DNA of 16,972 bases from Eubacteriales bacterium (GTDB taxonomy: Bacteria > Bacillota > Clostridia > Peptostreptococcales > Anaerovoracaceae), in the NCBI GenBank assembly GCA_028702415.1, contig JAQVOT010000005.1, positions 1-16,972 of the forward strand. Reading direction: 5' to 3'. Shown one piece after another: positions 14,914 through 16,972 of the stretch. Positions within the stretch are counted from its first letter, which is position 1; every line of letters starts with the position of its first letter. The notes beneath the pieces are model-generated. The model saw only the letters and a program-made list of their open reading frames with translations, was not told the origin of the DNA and made no database searches. Both the position numbers and the translations under genes were made by a program.

Positions 14914-16800
14914 ATGCAAACATTTCTGATGGATACATATGACATAATTGTAGTTGGAGCCGGTCACGCAGGATGCGAGGCTGGTCTTGCTGCGGCCAGA
15001 ATGGGAAAGCGCACTCTTGTGCTTTCTATTACTCTAGAAGCCGTTGCAATGATGGCCTGCAATCCCTCCATCGGAGGTACCGGCAAGGGACATCTGGTTA
15101 GAGAAATTGATGCTCTTGGGGGAGAGATGGGCCTAAACATCGATAAGACTTTCATTCAGAGCAGAATGCTGAATACGGCAAAGGGTCCGGCGGTTCATTC
15201 CCTTCGGGCGCAGGCAGATAAAAATCAATATCATATTGAAATGAAAAGAACCCTTGAGAAAGAACCTCTTCTTGATTTGAAGCAGGGTGAAGTAGTCGAT
15301 TTGATTATCCAAGAGGGAAAAGCATGTGGAGTAGTGCTTCGTACCGGAGCCCGATACATATCCGACGCCGTCATTCTGGCAACGGGCACTTTCCTTGGGG
15401 GGAAAATATTTATCGGAGAAAGTGCTTTTGAAAGCGGTCCAAATGGAATGGCCCCTTCCAATGATTTGGCGGTTAAGCTTCGTGAATATGGACTTCCAAT
15501 GAGAAGATTCAAGACCGGAACCCCTGCCAGAGCACTGGCCGGCAGTCTTGATTACGACAGGATGCTTGCCCAACATGGTGATTCTGAAATAGTACCATTC
15601 TCTTTTATGAATGATGAACTTGAATGCCAACAGATTGATTGCTGGCTAACATATACCAATGAAAACACACATGATGTAATAAGGAAGAACTTTCATCGCT
15701 CGGCCCTCTTCGGTGGGCAGATTGAGGGAGTTGGTCCCAGATACTGCCCTTCAATTGAAGATAAAGTAAATCGTTTCGCTGATAGAAAAAGACATCAGCT
15801 TTTTATTGAACCCGAGGGGCGCGATACTGATGAAATGTACATTCAGGGGATGTCCTCTTCTCTTCCGGAAGATGTGCAGGAAGAGTTCTACAAAACAATT
15901 GAAGGCCTCGAAAAACTGAAGATTGTAAGACCTGCTTACGCAATAGAATATGACTGTATTGATCCTCTGAATATTAAGATTAATCTCGAGAATCGCTCAA
16001 TAGAAAATCTCTTCTGCAGTGGGCAGTTCAATGGCAGTTCCGGTTATGAGGAAGCTGCGGCTCAAGGACTTATGGCCGGCATTAATGCTGTGCGGAAACT
16101 TGACGGTAAAGAGCCTTTCGTGCTTGACAGAAGTGAGGCATATATAGGAGTACTTATTGACGATCTGATAACAAAGGGAACTGCTGAGCCCTACAGAATT
16201 ATGACTTCAAGAGCTGAGTACAGACTGGTTCTCCGACAGGATAATGCGGATCTTCGGCTTACAGAAAAGGGTCATGAGATCGGTCTGGTTAAAGAGGACC
16301 GTTATGCGAGATTTCTCGAGAAAAAAGAAGTGGTTAAGGAAGAAACCGCAAGACTTAAGAGGAAAGTTGTGCAGCCTGATGCCGTGAACCCGATACTGGA
16401 AACTCTGGGCAGTACGCCTGTAAAGACTGCTATTCCTCTTATAGAAATTTTGCGTCGTCCGGAGGTTGCATATGATGACCTGAGTCCAATTGATGACCCT
16501 CGACCATGCCTTTCCAGACATCAGAAAACCATGATGGAAGTGGCAATAAAATATGAAGGGTATATTCAGAAACAGCAGCAGCAGATTGAGAAGTTTAAGC
16601 GTCTGGAAAACAGAGTGCTGGGAGAGGACATGGACTACATACAGATTGACGGACTTAGAATTGAGGCTCGTCAGAAACTGAATCAGTTCAAGCCACTATC
16701 TGTAGGGCAGGCTTCCAGAATTTCTGGAGTTTCACCTGCGGATATTAATGTACTTTTAATATATCTCGAAAAGCAAAAAAGAAAGAAAGAAATACAATGA
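14914..16800 (+). CDS. mnmG: tRNA uridine-5-carboxymethylaminomethyl modification enzyme MnmG (GidA)
   Basis: The FAD- and NADH-dependent partner of MnmE in U34 modification. From the ATG at 14914 the protein has 628 residues, the usual length, and begins [20 protein letters not shown]; the dinucleotide-binding GAGHAG is at 15-20. Further hallmarks are [46 protein letters not shown] and [20 protein letters not shown]. An in-frame ATG at 14833 would add 27 residues, nearly all encoded by the palindromic element and unlike any MnmG N terminus, so I reject it. The ATGs at 14899 and 14929 are less likely alternatives. The stop overlaps the rsmG start (ATGA), indicating translational coupling. Confidence 0.96.
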   Translation: MQTFLMDTYDIIVVGAGHAGCEAGLAAARMGKRTLVLSITLEAVAMMACNPSIGGTGKGHLVREIDALGGEMGLNIDKTFIQSRMLNTAKGPAVHSLRAQADKNQYHIEMKRTLEKEPLLDLKQGEVVDLIIQEGKACGVVLRTGARYISDAVILATGTFLGGKIFIGESAFESGPNGMAPSNDLAVKLREYGLPMRRFKTGTPARALAGSLDYDRMLAQHGDSEIVPFSFMNDELECQQIDCWLTYTNENTHDVIRKNFHRSALFGGQIEGVGPRYCPSIEDKVNRFADRKRHQLFIEPEGRDTDEMYIQGMSSSLPEDVQEEFYKTIEGLEKLKIVRPAYAIEYDCIDPLNIKINLENRSIENLFCSGQFNGSSGYEEAAAQGLMAGINAVRKLDGKEPFVLDRSEAYIGVLIDDLITKGTAEPYRIMTSRAEYRLVLRQDNADLRLTEKGHEIGLVKEDRYARFLEKKEVVKEETARLKRKVVQPDAVNPILETLGSTPVKTAIPLIEILRRPEVAYDDLSPIDDPRPCLSRHQKTMMEVAIKYEGYIQKQQQQIEKFKRLENRVLGEDMDYIQIDGLRIEARQKLNQFKPLSVGQASRISGVSPADINVLLIYLEKQKRKKEIQ

Positions 16801-16972
16801 ATAAATTAGGGGCTTTTCTTGAAAAACATCACGTGGCAGATTCAAGAGAAAAAGCAGAAATCCTCATGCAATACATGGAAGAAATTCTGATGTGGAATGA
16901 AAAGGTCAACCTGACGGGGATTACTGACAGGGATGAATTTGTTCAGAAACATTTTATTGATTCCCTACTGGT
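16797..16972 (+). CDS. rsmG: 16S rRNA (guanine-527-N7)-methyltransferase RsmG, 3' end outside window
   Basis: RsmG (GidB) uses S-adenosylmethionine to methylate N7 of G527 in 16S rRNA. Only the first 58 codons are present: [20 protein letters not shown], then [17 protein letters not shown] and KHFIDSLL. The segment WNEKVNLT followed by KHFIDSL is the family's N-terminal signature; the SAM-binding motif lies beyond the window. The ATG overlaps the mnmG stop as ATGA and there is no strong Shine-Dalgarno, so translation is probably coupled to mnmG. The order mnmE-mnmG-rsmG is standard in Firmicutes. Confidence 0.93.
   Translation, partial: MNKLGAFLEKHHVADSREKAEILMQYMEEILMWNEKVNLTGITDRDEFVQKHFIDSLL

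Noticed and set aside
14577..14945. - strand reading frame across the palindromic element
   Set aside because: It runs antisense to the mnmE 3' end and the repeat and shows no protein-like features.

Overview
The window is the chromosomal replication-origin neighbourhood of a low- to medium-GC Firmicute, most likely an anaerobic member of the Clostridia. The evidence is the gene order rpmH-rnpA-yidD-yidC-jag-mnmE-mnmG-rsmG on the + strand, diverging from dnaA-dnaN-recF-gyrB-gyrA on the - strand. Strong AAGGAG-type Shine-Dalgarno sites, a short YidC without a large periplasmic domain, and a GyrA with Ser and Glu at the quinolone-contact positions also fit. I cannot place it to genus from sequence alone. 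Almost everything is core information-processing machinery, and I see no defence island, prophage, CRISPR array or biosynthetic cluster.

Layout. At 2-520 and 536-1273 (+) lie the 3' part of a DUF2148-type iron-sulfur protein gene and a PlsC-family acyltransferase. They converge on trpS (1304-2287, -), and one hairpin with T runs on both sides (about 1252-1291) can end both transcripts. From 10711 down to 1304 the - strand carries dnaA, dnaN, recF, gyrB, gyrA and trpS with short gaps. Only the gyrB gap (147 nt) holds a recognisable internal promoter. Two genes usual in this cluster in Firmicutes, the S4-domain gene yaaA (between dnaN and recF) and remB/DUF370 (between recF and gyrB), are absent.

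The origin appears bipartite around dnaA. The dnaA-rpmH gap (10712-11065) holds several DnaA boxes, a dnaA promoter with a DnaA box in its spacer, and a perfect-consensus sigma-A promoter for rpmH. The dnaA-dnaN gap (9142-9316) holds a DnaA box, a C cluster, five in-register TAG-like triplets and an AT-rich tract. This is the order of the Bacillus subtilis basal unwinding system, so it is the best candidate for the site of strand opening.

The + strand operon makes ribosomal protein L34, the RNase P protein, the YidD/YidC membrane-insertion pair, the RNA-binding protein Jag/KhpB, the MnmE-MnmG tRNA wobble-uridine modification pair, and the start of RsmG. A hairpin terminator separates jag from mnmE.

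The main accessory feature is a 68-bp element between mnmE and mnmG: two perfect 30-nt inverted arms, each itself nearly palindromic. It resembles a REP/MITE-type mobile repeat. It leaves a Shine-Dalgarno sequence stranded upstream and artificially extends the mnmG reading frame. I found no convincing undescribed multi-gene system. The observations worth checking are this repeat, paired repeats around the gyrB promoter, the predicted unwinding element, and DnaA boxes placed in promoters.
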